Part shown: piece after piece, positions 31,862 through 43,360 of the stretch
How positions within the stretch are numbered: position 1 is the first letter of the stretch
Layout of the letters: each line of letters opens with the position of its first letter
Notes under the pieces: generated by a model
The model's database searches: none
What the model saw: the letters and a program-made list of their open reading frames with translations, nothing else
Told to the model about the DNA's origin: nothing
Assembly (NCBI RefSeq): GCF_022511585.1
Contig: NZ_JAKWBN010000001.1
Location: 420,269 to 484,268, forward strand
Direction: 5' to 3'
Origin: Shimazuella soli
Lineage (GTDB): Bacteria; Bacillota; Bacilli; Thermoactinomycetales; Thermoactinomycetaceae
Length of the DNA stretch: 64,000 bases
Position numbers and translations under genes: made by a program

Positions 31862-33148
31862 TCAGTTATTATCCTGTTTCATAATACGGTTGGTAACTTC
31901 ATAAGCAGAGGTGAATGAAAGCTCGGACAATTGCCCTTCACCATGGCACCAATCTCCTGCGAAATACGTGTCTTTTAAACTATAGAACTGTACAGGCATG
32001 AGTTGTTGATCATGAATGCTTTTGATTTCTTGTACAGTTGCTTTTTTGGAAAGACGTTTTGCAACAAGCACATCTCTCCAGCCAGCAAAATGTTTATCAT
32101 ATACAGATTCGATAATCGCTACTTTTTCATCTGCTTTGCCTTCTTTGATCTCTTTTTCATTCAAATAAGCAACAGCTTGCATCAACTGTCCGCCTTCAGG
32201 GATACAAGTTTTGTCATAATGGGAAATGTCGGTAATAAATACTCGTTCCCCTTTGTGATAAATATATGTGTATGGACTTGCTATCCGCTTAGATAAACCA
32301 ACATCATACACCACAACTTGTGTTGGAAGATAATTTGTATACGGAGTGAACAGAGATTCATATTTTGTTTCCCCAAATAATTTTCCGAGTTCTTTTGGTG
32401 GAATACAGAAAATAAATGCGTCTGCTTCGTAAGACTGTTCTTTTCCTTGAATGGCTTTGATTTTATTATCTTCGACTTCTAGTTTATCGATTTTTTCTTT
32501 TGTAACAATTTTCCCGCCATTTTTTTCAATGATACTTGCAAAAGATTCTACAATCGCTTGCCAACCTCCACCTATGTAGGCAACAGCTCGCTGTGTAGAG
32601 AAAAGTCTTTTATAATATGCAAAAAATAAAGGAGAGGGAATATTTTCAGGTTCATTGGTAAAAAAGTTAGAAGAGGCAACTGTTAATAGCAATTCACGAA
32701 TTTGTTCAGGTTGCTTTTTTAGGTAATCCCCGATTAGTACGCCATCTTCTCCACGTTCGATAGCAGTCAATGTTTTTAAAATCTCAGCAGCAAATCGAAC
32801 TTTATTGTTTGCATCTAGCACCTTCGTTTTATACAGTCCTTCTAAAGTTGCAGGCATCGGGGTGGTAAAAGTCCCCATGTCATAAAATGCTTTAGAGGGG
32901 GAGAAGTCGCGCCAATCCACTTCCAATTTGATCTCTTTTTCAAACTTACGGAGGACAGATCTATCACGAGCATAGATGGCATGTGCTCCAAAATTAAAAT
33001 TAAATCCTTTCATTGGGATAGAGATTGCCCTTCCACCTAGTTTGGGCGCCTTTTCTAATAGTGTTACTTGATATCCATGGTATGCTAGTCTGGCTGCTGC
33101 AGAAAGTCCAGCTAAGCCACCACCAACCACGACGACAGATGAGGACAT
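31862..33148 (-). CDS. FAD-dependent oxidoreductase of the phytoene desaturase/amine oxidase type
   Basis: The N-terminal VVVVGGGLAGLSAAARLAYHG followed by EKAPKLGGRAISI is the dinucleotide-binding signature of the carotenoid desaturase/amine oxidase superfamily. A C-terminal YFAGDWCHGEGQLSELSFTSAYE is the matching FAD motif. The length of 428 aa is a little shorter than typical phytoene desaturases (about 490-500). No carotenoid genes are adjacent, so the substrate is unknown. The ATG at 33146-33148 follows AAAGGGTG; a GTG nine bases upstream is less likely. Confidence 0.88.
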   Translation of the reverse strand: MSSSVVVVGGGLAGLSAAARLAYHGYQVTLLEKAPKLGGRAISIPMKGFNFNFGAHAIYARDRSVLRKFEKEIKLEVDWRDFSPSKAFYDMGTFTTPMPATLEGLYKTKVLDANNKVRFAAEILKTLTAIERGEDGVLIGDYLKKQPEQIRELLLTVASSNFFTNEPENIPSPLFFAYYKRLFSTQRAVAYIGGGWQAIVESFASIIEKNGGKIVTKEKIDKLEVEDNKIKAIQGKEQSYEADAFIFCIPPKELGKLFGETKYESLFTPYTNYLPTQVVVYDVGLSKRIASPYTYIYHKGERVFITDISHYDKTCIPEGGQLMQAVAYLNEKEIKEGKADEKVAIIESVYDKHFAGWRDVLVAKRLSKKATVQEIKSIHDQQLMPVQFYSLKDTYFAGDWCHGEGQLSELSFTSAYEVTNRIMKQDNN

Positions 33149-33349
33149 GAAAAACACCCTTTACAAAATTCATTTTTCAACAGTATCGTAGACATAGATA
33201 AATTCCCTTCTTCATCGAATCTTCATCGAAGAAAGGGTTTCATTGCGCAAAGCATCAATTCATCCCCTACATTGTAACAAGTTCTTCTGTATTTCGGTAG
33301 AGTGCAATCATATTCTTAATTTTCTGACAAGAAGGAGGTGCATAGGAAG

Positions 33350-33790
33350 ATGAAACTGGTAAGTGCTTGTTTGATGGGCGTTCATTGCCGCTTTGACGGA
33401 AAGCATAGTTTGGATACAGAGGTACAAAAGTTAGTAAAAGAAGGGAAGGCAGTACCCGTTTGCCCCGAACAGATGGGAGGGTTATCTACTCCGCGTCTCC
33501 CAGCAGAGATCGTAGGTGGTGATGGGGAGGATGTGTTGGATGGAAAAGCTAAGGTGATCACGATCGAAGGAGAAGATGTTACCGATGCATTTATACGTGG
33601 TGCAGAGGAAGCACTGCGTGTGGCAAAATCAGTCGGTGCTACAGAAGCAATCTTAAAAGAACGCAGTCCTTCTTGTGGAAGCTGTGTCATTTATGATGGA
33701 ACCTTTCAAGGAAAGAAACAAGCAGGAAATGGAGTAACAGCTGCTCTTTTGAAGAGAAACGGTATCAGTGTGAGCTCAGAAGAATCATAA
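33350..33790 (+). CDS. DUF523 protein
   Basis: A 146-residue cytosolic protein with the conserved DUF523 Cys pattern: SACLMGVHCRFDGK near the N-terminus, VCPEQMGGLSTPRLPAEI, then ERSPSCGSCVIYDGTF. The clustered cysteines suggest metal or Fe-S binding, but no function is established that I know of. AAGGAGGTG lies 11 bases before the ATG at 33350. An in-frame GTG at 33338 falls inside that ribosome binding site and is rejected. Confidence 0.88.
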   Translation: MKLVSACLMGVHCRFDGKHSLDTEVQKLVKEGKAVPVCPEQMGGLSTPRLPAEIVGGDGEDVLDGKAKVITIEGEDVTDAFIRGAEEALRVAKSVGATEAILKERSPSCGSCVIYDGTFQGKKQAGNGVTAALLKRNGISVSSEES

Positions 33791-33857
33791 AAACGCTATC
33801 TGGAAAGACATAAAACAGAAAAGTTTGCTATATTGCTAGATTATAATAGAAAAAAAG

Positions 33858-33895
33858 TTATCCGCTGGAGATGGTAGGATAACTTTTATTTTTTA
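33858..33895. terminator. Bidirectional terminator between DUF523 and the ccdC-like gene
   Basis: AGTTATCC and GGATAACT flank a 13-base loop, with A-runs on the left and T-runs on the right. It can serve both convergent genes. Confidence 0.75.
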
Positions 33896-33896
33896 C

Positions 33897-34403
33897 TTAT
33901 GAAGTTGGCAAGGGTTCTATCTTCTCATCTTTTAGCAATTTCTGATATTGCAGATACATCGCAATTCGCCATGGTACAAGCATTCCAAAAGCTAAGATGA
34001 AAAACAATGCCCCAGTTTGAGGGATACTCAGAAAATGCTCAATATACGAATGAAGCGCTAACCGAATGGTTAAAAGACCTACTAAGATGTAGACAAAAGC
34101 AGGTGAACGCTTTAAGTATACTTGACCTTCCCGAAGTTCAAACTTGGACGTTTTGATGAGTGGAATAGAAAACAGAATTGATCCGCACAAAAAAGCCAAT
34201 CCAGCCCATGTCCATGAAATATGAGTGGGTGGAAAGAGAAACATAAGGAATCCAGTACTCATACCAAGAGGAGGGATGAGAATCTTTTTGGCGTTTGTCG
34301 GTTTTGATGCAGATCGAATTCGAATCATAATCATCGATAGTGCCATCACGATAAAGACAATAGTTGCGATTGTATGCAGATGCAAGGTAAAGAAAGTTTC
34401 CAT
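33897..34403 (-). CDS. CcdC-like membrane protein (DUF1453)
   Basis: A 168-residue protein with four or five membrane segments and the CcdC-family stretch KPTNAKKILIPPLGMSTGFLMF after the first helix. In B. subtilis ccdC sits with the cytochrome c biogenesis gene ccdA, but here it stands alone next to rpsT. The start at ATG 34401-34403 follows AGAGGTG; an in-frame GTG three codons upstream overlaps that site. Its exact role is unknown even in model species. Confidence 0.82.
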   Translation of the reverse strand: METFFTLHLHTIATIVFIVMALSMIMIRIRSASKPTNAKKILIPPLGMSTGFLMFLFPPTHISWTWAGLAFLCGSILFSIPLIKTSKFELREGQVYLKRSPAFVYILVGLLTIRLALHSYIEHFLSIPQTGALFFILAFGMLVPWRIAMYLQYQKLLKDEKIEPLPTS

Positions 34404-34475
34404 CTTTGACACCTCTTAATCTACACAGAAAGTGGTAAATCTTGTCCTTATTATATGGAAAAAGCGCGAAAGTAT

Positions 34476-34503
34476 GAAAAAGCGACCCCATGAAGGGTCG
34501 TCC
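34476..34503 (-). terminator. Terminator of rpsT
   Basis: GACGACCC and GGGTCGC pair across a short loop, followed on the minus strand by CTTTTTC, right after the rpsT stop. Confidence 0.85.
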
Positions 34504-34764
34504 TTATAGCGCTTGTAACTTTTGAGTGAGACGAGATTTTTTACGAGCAGCTGCGTTTTTATGAATAAGTCCTTTTGTTACTGCTTTATCCAAAGTGCGA
34601 GTTGCTGTTTTCAAAAGACCAGTAGCTTGTTCTTTATCATTGTTTTCAATAGCATTTAGAAAACGCTTTACAGCAGTACGCATGGAAGATTTTTGAGCAG
34701 AACGATGTAGACGTCTAGCTTCGTTCGTTTTAGCGCGTTTGATAGCAGATTTAATGTTAGCCAA
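34504..34764 (-). CDS. rpsT: 30S ribosomal protein S20
   Basis: Binds 16S rRNA early in 30S assembly. The 86-residue basic helical protein starts MANIKSAIKRAKTNEARRLH and contains VKRFLNAIENND and KGLIHKNAAARKKSRLTQKL, the full S20 pattern. AGGTGA precedes the ATG. It is divergent from gpr, exactly as in B. subtilis. Confidence 0.98.
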   Translation of the reverse strand: MANIKSAIKRAKTNEARRLHRSAQKSSMRTAVKRFLNAIENNDKEQATGLLKTATRTLDKAVTKGLIHKNAAARKKSRLTQKLQAL

Positions 34765-34904
34765 GTGAGTTCACCTCCATAGTAATACTGTTGGTTCCGA
34801 TAAAACAACATGCATCATTGTAACATTAACGTCTAGGAAAGTAAAGAATAATAGCGTGATAGTAGTAAAAAATAGGGAAGAAAATATGTCAGGAGTTGAC
34901 TAAG

Positions 34905-35648
34905 ATGAAAGAACATCAAATCGACCTAAGCCAGTACAATATTCGAACTGATCTGGCTGTAGAAGCACATGATATGGCACAAGAGCAACAACAAGGCAGT
35001 CCAATACCAGGTGTCAAGATGAATGAGACCAATGCAGAAGGCATCCGAACAAGTTGGATTTGGGTAGAAAATGAAGAAGGAGCCCAGCGGATCGGCAAAG
35101 CACCAGGTACATACTTGACCATAGAAGTTCCCGCTTTACGCTCCAAAGACTCCAATTTACAAGAACGTGTAGCTGAACACTTTGCCAATCAATTTTCACA
35201 ATTTCTCCAAGATGTAGGCATCGATGCAAATGCAAAAGTCCTCTTAGTTGGTTTAGGTAACTGGAATGTAACCCCAGACTCGTTAGGGCCACTGGTGATC
35301 AAACAATCGATGGTCACCAGACATCTATTTGTTTTAGCTCCAGAGCAAGTAGACGATGGCTATCGCTCCGTAGCAGCTGTTTCGCCGGGAGTGCTAGGTA
35401 TCACCGGAATGGAAACGAGTGAAATCATCTATGGAATCGTCCAAGAAACCAAACCGGATGTCGTCATCGCTTTTGATTCCTTAGCATCCCGCGCATTGTC
35501 CCGCGTAAACACCACCATCCAAGTAACCGATACGGGTATCAGCCCTGGTGCAGGAGTGGGCAACAAACGTAAACAGTTGAACCAAGAAACACTCGGCGTA
35601 CCTGTACTTGCAGTAGGAGTTCCTATAGTTACAATAATACGGGTATAA
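34905..35648 (+). CDS. gpr: GPR spore germination endopeptidase, 5' part (gene split by insertion)
   Basis: GPR degrades small acid-soluble spore proteins at germination. It is made in the forespore as a zymogen that removes its own N-terminal propeptide. This fragment starts at ATG 34905 (AGGAG 9 bases upstream; the TTG at 34896 is rejected) and covers the first 240 native residues. It includes NIRTDLAVEAHDM, VLLVGLGNWNVTPDSLGP, VIAFDSLASRALSRVNTTIQ and DTGISPGAGVGNKRK, then ETLGVPVLAVGVP. There it runs out of gpr into foreign sequence (IVTIIRV, stop). The remaining 123 residues are encoded 7.7 kb downstream at 43342-43714. As it stands the product is truncated to 247 aa and probably inactive. 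Confidence 0.93.
   Translation: MKEHQIDLSQYNIRTDLAVEAHDMAQEQQQGSPIPGVKMNETNAEGIRTSWIWVENEEGAQRIGKAPGTYLTIEVPALRSKDSNLQERVAEHFANQFSQFLQDVGIDANAKVLLVGLGNWNVTPDSLGPLVIKQSMVTRHLFVLAPEQVDDGYRSVAAVSPGVLGITGMETSEIIYGIVQETKPDVVIAFDSLASRALSRVNTTIQVTDTGISPGAGVGNKRKQLNQETLGVPVLAVGVPIVTIIRV
35598..35641 (+). other. Left attachment site (attL-type junction) in gpr
   Basis: gpr sequence CTTGCAGTA, core GGAGTTCC (35616-35623), then element sequence TATAGTTACAATAAT. Joining this right flank to the left flank of the 43334 core (ATAGTAACAGTC) rebuilds the presumed attP. Around the central GT of GGA-GT-TCC, 12 of 16 positions on each arm are symmetric, including GTAAC/GTTAC. Confidence 0.75.
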
Positions 35649-35807
35649 TAGTTTCAAGTTTGTTGCAGAAGATTGCTAGGACGTTTCCAAGTCCAATTAG
35701 GAAGGAGATAAACACCAAAATAGTCGGATAACGTCTTGCGTTCATGTATAAGTAAAGTAATATATAAATTAGGAACACAAAGGACTTCTTTGGAGTAGGA
35801 GCAAAAC

Positions 35808-36326
35808 ATGCATGAGGTGAACGAGCGACTGATCGGTCTCAAGAACGAGGCACGTGAGCTCTTCCAGCGTATCGAAAACGTTCGTCATCGAGACGAAGTG
35901 TTCAAACTCTGGTGCAGCTATCCTTTCCAGTTCGGAAGGTCTCGTAAGGAAAAGGACATCCAGAAGTGGATCGATGATGTTCGTTCGGACAAGGCCGTGA
36001 TGGAAATTCTCACGGATGTGAAGGAACATCCGTTGCAGCGAATCAGTCGATTCCGAGCAATCGAGCGGGACTCCTATACCTGGACTGCAACTGATCTCCT
36101 TGAGGAGGGAAACCTCGATCAGGAGACGGGTCAAAAGGTGGAGCAGGTCATTCAAGGACCTGACTGGCTCCGTGAGAACTTGGACTGGATCGACGCCGAA
36201 AACGGCATGGACGAGCTTGAGCGGCGAATCCAAGCTTGGATCGAGGATGCGAAGAAGGTCCTCTCCGAGGCTTGGACGAAGGCTCAGACGGCAGCTCTCG
36301 CACAGAAGTTCAACGTGCGACGCTAG
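35808..36326 (+). CDS. Isolated GC-rich orphan ORF 2 (172 aa), inside the gpr element
   Basis: A charged, helical 172-residue protein (MHEVNERLIGLKNEARELFQ at the start, many Glu/Lys/Arg/Trp, DWLRENLDWIDAENGMDELE near the C-terminus) with GGAG upstream. It has no membrane segment and no recognisable domain. Codon use is dominated by AAG, GAG, CTC and ATC and stands out sharply from the AT-rich neighbours, so it was acquired separately from the rest of the element. An inverted repeat (36365-36411) follows. Function unknown. Confidence 0.6.
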   Translation: MHEVNERLIGLKNEARELFQRIENVRHRDEVFKLWCSYPFQFGRSRKEKDIQKWIDDVRSDKAVMEILTDVKEHPLQRISRFRAIERDSYTWTATDLLEEGNLDQETGQKVEQVIQGPDWLRENLDWIDAENGMDELERRIQAWIEDAKKVLSEAWTKAQTAALAQKFNVRR

Positions 36327-36364
36327 ACTCTAGGAAGTTCGCTTTCCCACTATGGGAAAATAGT

Positions 36365-36420
36365 GCCCTCTGACATTATAGGATTGAATTCACTATTCTG
36401 TCAGAGGGTGCTGTGTTTTC
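36365..36420 (+). terminator. Inverted repeat after orphan ORF 2
   Basis: GCCCTCTGACA and TGTCAGAGGGTGC pair across a 23-base loop and are followed by GTGTTTTC. A weak terminator candidate. Confidence 0.5.
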
Positions 36421-36460
36421 AAGTGACTTAATTTCTAGGTATTAGACAGTTGACAATACA

Positions 36461-36515
36461 AAAGAACCTTATGACTTCAACTTTCCATAGACATAAGGTT
36501 AGTTCTTTCTTTTAA
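36461..36515 (-). terminator. Terminator of the 132-aa membrane protein gene
   Basis: AACCTTATG and CATAAGGTT form a stem (loop about 22 bases) that is followed on the minus strand by CTTTTG. It lies just beyond the stop of the minus-strand gene at 36523. Confidence 0.6.
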
Positions 36516-36522
36516 ACTCATT

Positions 36523-36921
36523 TTAGTGATTGGAAAAATAAAAGTAAAACAAAGAGCTTGCAACTATTGTAACTAAAAAAGCAACAACAGATATACCCAT
36601 TATGCCAATATTGGTAAAGGGTACTAAGACAATTAAAACAATGCTGCCAAGTACCCAAAGGACACACATAATAGCAAATAACAAAACCAAGTTTTTAGGT
36701 AATATCTTTCTTCTCGCTGCCCAAAAGCTAAAAAAGGTAGGAAATACCGATCCTATACCAACTATTCGGATGGTTACAATGGTATTCACCCCTGCTAAAC
36801 TCCCAATTCTATTTGCAAAAAATAGGAGAGTCAAAGCAAAAATTTCTGTGCTAATAGCATCAAATAAAAATGTTCCTCTCAATAAAGGAGTAACGACTAT
36901 TTGTGTTTTCTCTTTACCCAT
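36523..36921 (-). CDS. Small membrane protein (132 aa), unknown
   Basis: About four hydrophobic segments cover most of the 132 residues, with a short basic loop (WAARRKILPKN) between the second and third. The N-terminus MGKEKTQIVVTP is hydrophilic. It carries no recognised motif. The GC content and codons match the AT-rich host. It lies inside the gpr element, facing orphan ORF 2 and divergent from the Fic gene. A role in the element (immunity, toxin) cannot be inferred. Confidence 0.6.
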   Translation of the reverse strand: MGKEKTQIVVTPLLRGTFLFDAISTEIFALTLLFFANRIGSLAGVNTIVTIRIVGIGSVFPTFFSFWAARRKILPKNLVLLFAIMCVLWVLGSIVLIVLVPFTNIGIMGISVVAFLVTIVASSLFYFYFSNH

Positions 36922-37094
36922 ATTTGAACCTCACTTTTATGAATAGTATGATCTTCAGCTTTATCTTGGCTCTTTTTTCAACTGCAAATGGCAATATTTC
37001 TATGGTGTTTCATTTGTCTGAATAGGTGACCCATAGAAAGAGAAACAAAGGAACAGTATAATGGTTTCATTACACATAGAAGAGGTAATTTGTG

Positions 37095-37829
37095 ATGGAT
37101 CGATTCAAGCGAATAGATGAATTAAAGTCTCATTTAGATCAAAAGCGCCCGTTTCCTAAACATGTAGTTAAAAATTTGCATGATCATCTCATTGTGGAAT
37201 GGACGTATCATTCAAATTCCATTGAGGGTAATACCTTAACGCTAACAGAAACAAAAGTAGTGTTAGAAGACGGTATTACAATTGGTGGAAAATCAGTGAA
37301 AGAGCACCTTGAAGCATTGAATCATAAAGAAGCAATATTTTTACTTGAAGATATCGTGAGAAGAAATGAGCTGTTTTCGGAAAGAGTGATCAAAGATTTA
37401 CATGCGATTATTCTCCGAGGGATTGATAATGAAAATGCTGGTGTTTATCGAAAAACAAATGTTTTGATTAGTGGTGCAGAGCATATTCCACCTGATTACC
37501 TGATAGTCGAAGAACAAATGGGGAAACTTATCACATGGTATGAGACAGAAGCACAACAGTTTCATCCAGTAAAAAGAGCAGCCATGCTGCACAGTTTGTT
37601 TGTAAAAATTCATCCCTTTATTGATGGAAACGGTAGAACCGCAAGACTTTTAATGAATCTAGAACTGTTAAAAACAGGATTTGTCCCAATTGTAATTAAG
37701 AAAGAACAACGTTTACAGTATTATCAAGCATTGGATTATTCCCATGTTGTTGGTGATTTTGATGATTTTATACAGATGTTAGCCGAGCTGGAGGAAGAAA
37801 GACTTGAGTTTTATCTCCGATTTTTATAA
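37095..37829 (+). CDS. Fic-domain protein with N-terminal inhibitory motif
   Basis: Fic enzymes usually transfer AMP from ATP to hydroxyl groups of target proteins. The catalytic motif HPFIDGNGRTARLLMN is present and intact. An N-terminal SNSIEGN fits the self-inhibitory (S/T)xxxE(G/N) helix of class II Fic proteins, so activity should be self-restrained without a separate antitoxin. The 244-aa protein starts at ATG 37095 (GTG at 37092 is possible) with AGAGGT upstream. It lies inside the gpr-interrupting element. Targets are unknown. Confidence 0.93.
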   Translation: MDRFKRIDELKSHLDQKRPFPKHVVKNLHDHLIVEWTYHSNSIEGNTLTLTETKVVLEDGITIGGKSVKEHLEALNHKEAIFLLEDIVRRNELFSERVIKDLHAIILRGIDNENAGVYRKTNVLISGAEHIPPDYLIVEEQMGKLITWYETEAQQFHPVKRAAMLHSLFVKIHPFIDGNGRTARLLMNLELLKTGFVPIVIKKEQRLQYYQALDYSHVVGDFDDFIQMLAELEEERLEFYLRFL

Positions 37830-37868
37830 GAGATTGTCCTGGTTTTTAAAGAAGAAGTAAAAAATGGT

Positions 37869-37903
37869 AAGCACCGCTCTGGCTAACTAGAGCGGTGCTT
37901 ACT
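37869..37903. terminator. Bidirectional terminator between fic and the phosphotransferase gene
   Basis: AAGCACCGCTCT (37869-37880) and AGAGCGGTGCTT (37889-37900) form a perfect 12-bp stem between the two convergent genes. Confidence 0.85.
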
Positions 37904-37928
37904 AATTAAATCTGGATGAATTCAGTCA

Positions 37929-41294
<3,366 letters not shown>

Positions 41295-41468
41295 ATGTCT
41301 GATTACAAGGTCAGAGTAGTAATTTCAGAGAATAAACTTCCTACTGTAAATATCGAAAATAAAATCACTGACTTTCAAAGTGTTTTCACTGAAGTTGCAT
41401 CACGTTTTTACAGTGATAAATTTAAAAAAAGGGATTATACGGATATGATTAAAATGGAAGCTAGATAA
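41295..41468 (+). CDS. 57-aa protein next to the recombinase; candidate recombination directionality factor
   Basis: ATG at 41295 with AAAAGGATG about 10 bases upstream, ending in a TAA at 41466-41468. The product begins MSDYKVRVVISENKLPTVNI and is mostly charged, with a C-terminal FKKRDYTDMIKMEAR. It is the only small gene directly upstream of the large serine recombinase, on the same strand. SPbeta-type elements encode a similarly sized excision factor (SprB) separately from the recombinase (SprA). I see no sequence motif that proves this, so the role is inferred from position and size. Confidence 0.5.
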   Translation: MSDYKVRVVISENKLPTVNIENKITDFQSVFTEVASRFYSDKFKKRDYTDMIKMEAR

Positions 41469-41499
41469 GCCTCTTTTTCTTTTTTATGAGATAAAATAT

Positions 41500-41528
41500 T
41501 TGTTTCTTTTGGTATAGCACTATATAAT
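41500..41528 (+). promoter_or_regulatory. Likely promoter of the serine recombinase
   Basis: TTGTTT (41500-41505), a 17-base spacer and TATAAT (41523-41528), about 45 bases before the ATG at 41572. It fits sigma-A; I cannot see a clear sporulation-sigma promoter. Confidence 0.5.
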
Positions 41529-41571
41529 ACCTGTAATAAAACAACTGTAGAACGTGAAAGGTTGTAGATTT

Positions 41572-43353
41572 ATGGCGGGTAAACTAAGAATAGCATTATT
41601 TATGAGGGCAAGTACCAATAAACAAACAAGCCAAGGAAAGATGAAACTAGCATCTCGATCTGGGAAAGTATCTGCTAGACCTGTATCAGATGAAAATGAT
41701 CTTCCTTTACAAAAGAAAAAATGTATGGAGTATATAGCGAATCAACCGGATTGGGAATTTACAGAATTAGAGTATGTAGAAGCTGGCGTATCTGGATTTC
41801 ATACACATACTAGTAAACGGACAGGACTGAATCGTGCTTTTGAGGATGCGAAAAAAGGTCTATTTGACATATTGTTAGTATATAAACTCGACCGAATTGG
41901 TCGTCGGTCTACAGAGAGTTTAAATCATGCCATACGTTTTTTAAGGCATTGCCGAATTTGGGTAGTAGATAAAGATAGAGAGTTTACCAACAATGGAGAT
42001 GCGGATGAAATATTGAACTTCATTGAATTTTGGTCTGCCAAAAAGTCTTCCATGGATACCAAAGTTCGTGTAACTGATATGATGAAACTCATCCATAAGG
42101 AAGGTTTTTGGACTGGTGGGAACCCTCCCTATGGGTATCGCAATCATCATGAGTTGTCCAACATGTTGGAAATCGACCCGAAAGAAGCAGAAGTGGTAAA
42201 AGAAATCTATCGGTTATATGTATCAGAAGGTTTAGGAATGCTGCGTATTGCTAGCATTTTAAATGAGAGAGGTTTACAGACAAGGACAGGTCGCCAGTGG
42301 CGATCCGAAAGCATACGGAAAATATTACGCAACACGGTTTATAAAGGCTATTTATCTTATGGGAAAACAAAGACAGTAGAAGGAGAGTTTGGATCTTATC
42401 AAAAGTACACGAAACAAGGAGAAGAGCTGGTTTCAGAGAAGTTTTGGCCGGAATACGAAATCATTTCAGCAGAGATCTGGGAAAAAGCACAGAAAATGAA
42501 AAAAGCGAGAGTGACCAATAATCAGTTTGGCGGTGTGGCTCCTCAGCGAAAAGGTACAGGAAGAGGGTTATTAGTAGGTGTTTTAACCTGTGAATGTGGC
42601 AGCAATATGACCTACGGAAGCCAGCGGGATTGGTTGGATTCCAAGAGGACTAAGAAAGGCGAACTATATGGTATCTATCGCTGCTTACGGCGTCTCAAGT
42701 CAGGTGTTCATGCCTGTGGAGCAAAAAAAGGAACGCATAAAACGGAAAAACTCGATAGATTAGTGTTGGAAAAAATAAAGGAATACACCAAAGAATTGAT
42801 CACATCGAATGTATTAAGCGAGATTCAACAAAAGACGTTACATGCTTCCAAAGAAATCGAAGCAAAATTGTTGCAGGCAAAACAGGATCGGGAACAATGG
42901 CAGCGAGCAAAAGAAAATGCCAATAATCACTTGCTCAAGATTTTAATGGGTGAAGACTCTTCTTTTTCTGAAACACAACTAAAAGAGTTGTATGAGCGAT
43001 CTGTTCGGGAATTAGAAAAAGCAGAGAGGCTGTACGAAGAGATGAAAGCATTAAAAGACAGCAATGGGTTATCGGAAGTAGATGTCTTAAAACTACAAGA
43101 TGTATTAGAAGACTGGGGAAACTTATTTGAGATTGCAACTACTGAGGAAAAACGAGAAATGATTAAAAGTATCGTGCGAGAGGTAAAAGTCGCAGGAGAA
43201 GATATTACGATTGAACTTCATTTTGATGTTCCAAAGTTTTTTGAAGCAGTAAGCTGTGCGAGAGAAACTGCAGCAACGCTGGAAAAACGTAGTGGAATAC
43301 TTCTATCCTCAGAATTGCAATATAGTAACAGTCGGAGTTCCAACCGTAGTTGA
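41572..43353 (+). CDS. Large serine recombinase of the gpr element
   Basis: Catalyses site-specific integration/excision. The 593-aa protein has an N-terminal resolvase domain with catalytic Ser14 in FMRASTNKQ and the arginines of KLDRIGRRS. A recombinase DNA-binding domain follows (WTGGNPPYGYR, LNERGLQTRTGRQWRSESIRKILRN), then a zinc ribbon (LTCECGSNMTYG ... CGAKK) and a C-terminal coiled coil. The ATG at 41572 is preferred to the GTG at 41554 because GAAAGG lies between them. Its last codons and stop lie across the right att core in gpr DNA. In the circular form the frame would continue for 35 codons instead of Asn-Arg-Ser. Confidence 0.95.
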   Translation: MAGKLRIALFMRASTNKQTSQGKMKLASRSGKVSARPVSDENDLPLQKKKCMEYIANQPDWEFTELEYVEAGVSGFHTHTSKRTGLNRAFEDAKKGLFDILLVYKLDRIGRRSTESLNHAIRFLRHCRIWVVDKDREFTNNGDADEILNFIEFWSAKKSSMDTKVRVTDMMKLIHKEGFWTGGNPPYGYRNHHELSNMLEIDPKEAEVVKEIYRLYVSEGLGMLRIASILNERGLQTRTGRQWRSESIRKILRNTVYKGYLSYGKTKTVEGEFGSYQKYTKQGEELVSEKFWPEYEIISAEIWEKAQKMKKARVTNNQFGGVAPQRKGTGRGLLVGVLTCECGSNMTYGSQRDWLDSKRTKKGELYGIYRCLRRLKSGVHACGAKKGTHKTEKLDRLVLEKIKEYTKELITSNVLSEIQQKTLHASKEIEAKLLQAKQDREQWQRAKENANNHLLKILMGEDSSFSETQLKELYERSVRELEKAERLYEEMKALKDSNGLSEVDVLKLQDVLEDWGNLFEIATTEEKREMIKSIVREVKVAGEDITIELHFDVPKFFEAVSCARETAATLEKRSGILLSSELQYSNSRSSNRS

Positions 43354-43360
43354 TGCAGTA
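43318..43360 (+). other. Right attachment site (attR-type junction) in gpr
   Basis: Element sequence ATAGTAACAGTC, core GGAGTTCC (43334-43341), then gpr sequence AACCGTAGTTGATGC. The core is shared with 35616-35623. It overlaps the recombinase 3' end. Confidence 0.75.

Noticed and set aside
34905-35648. Reading the truncated GPR as an ordinary shortened protease
   Set aside because: The missing C-terminal third is present and intact at 43342-43714 in the matching frame, so interruption by an element explains it better.
35654-36233. Minus-strand ORFs opposite GC-rich orphan ORF 2
   Set aside because: Long open frames are expected opposite GC-rich coding sequence; the plus-strand frame has the better start and codon pattern.
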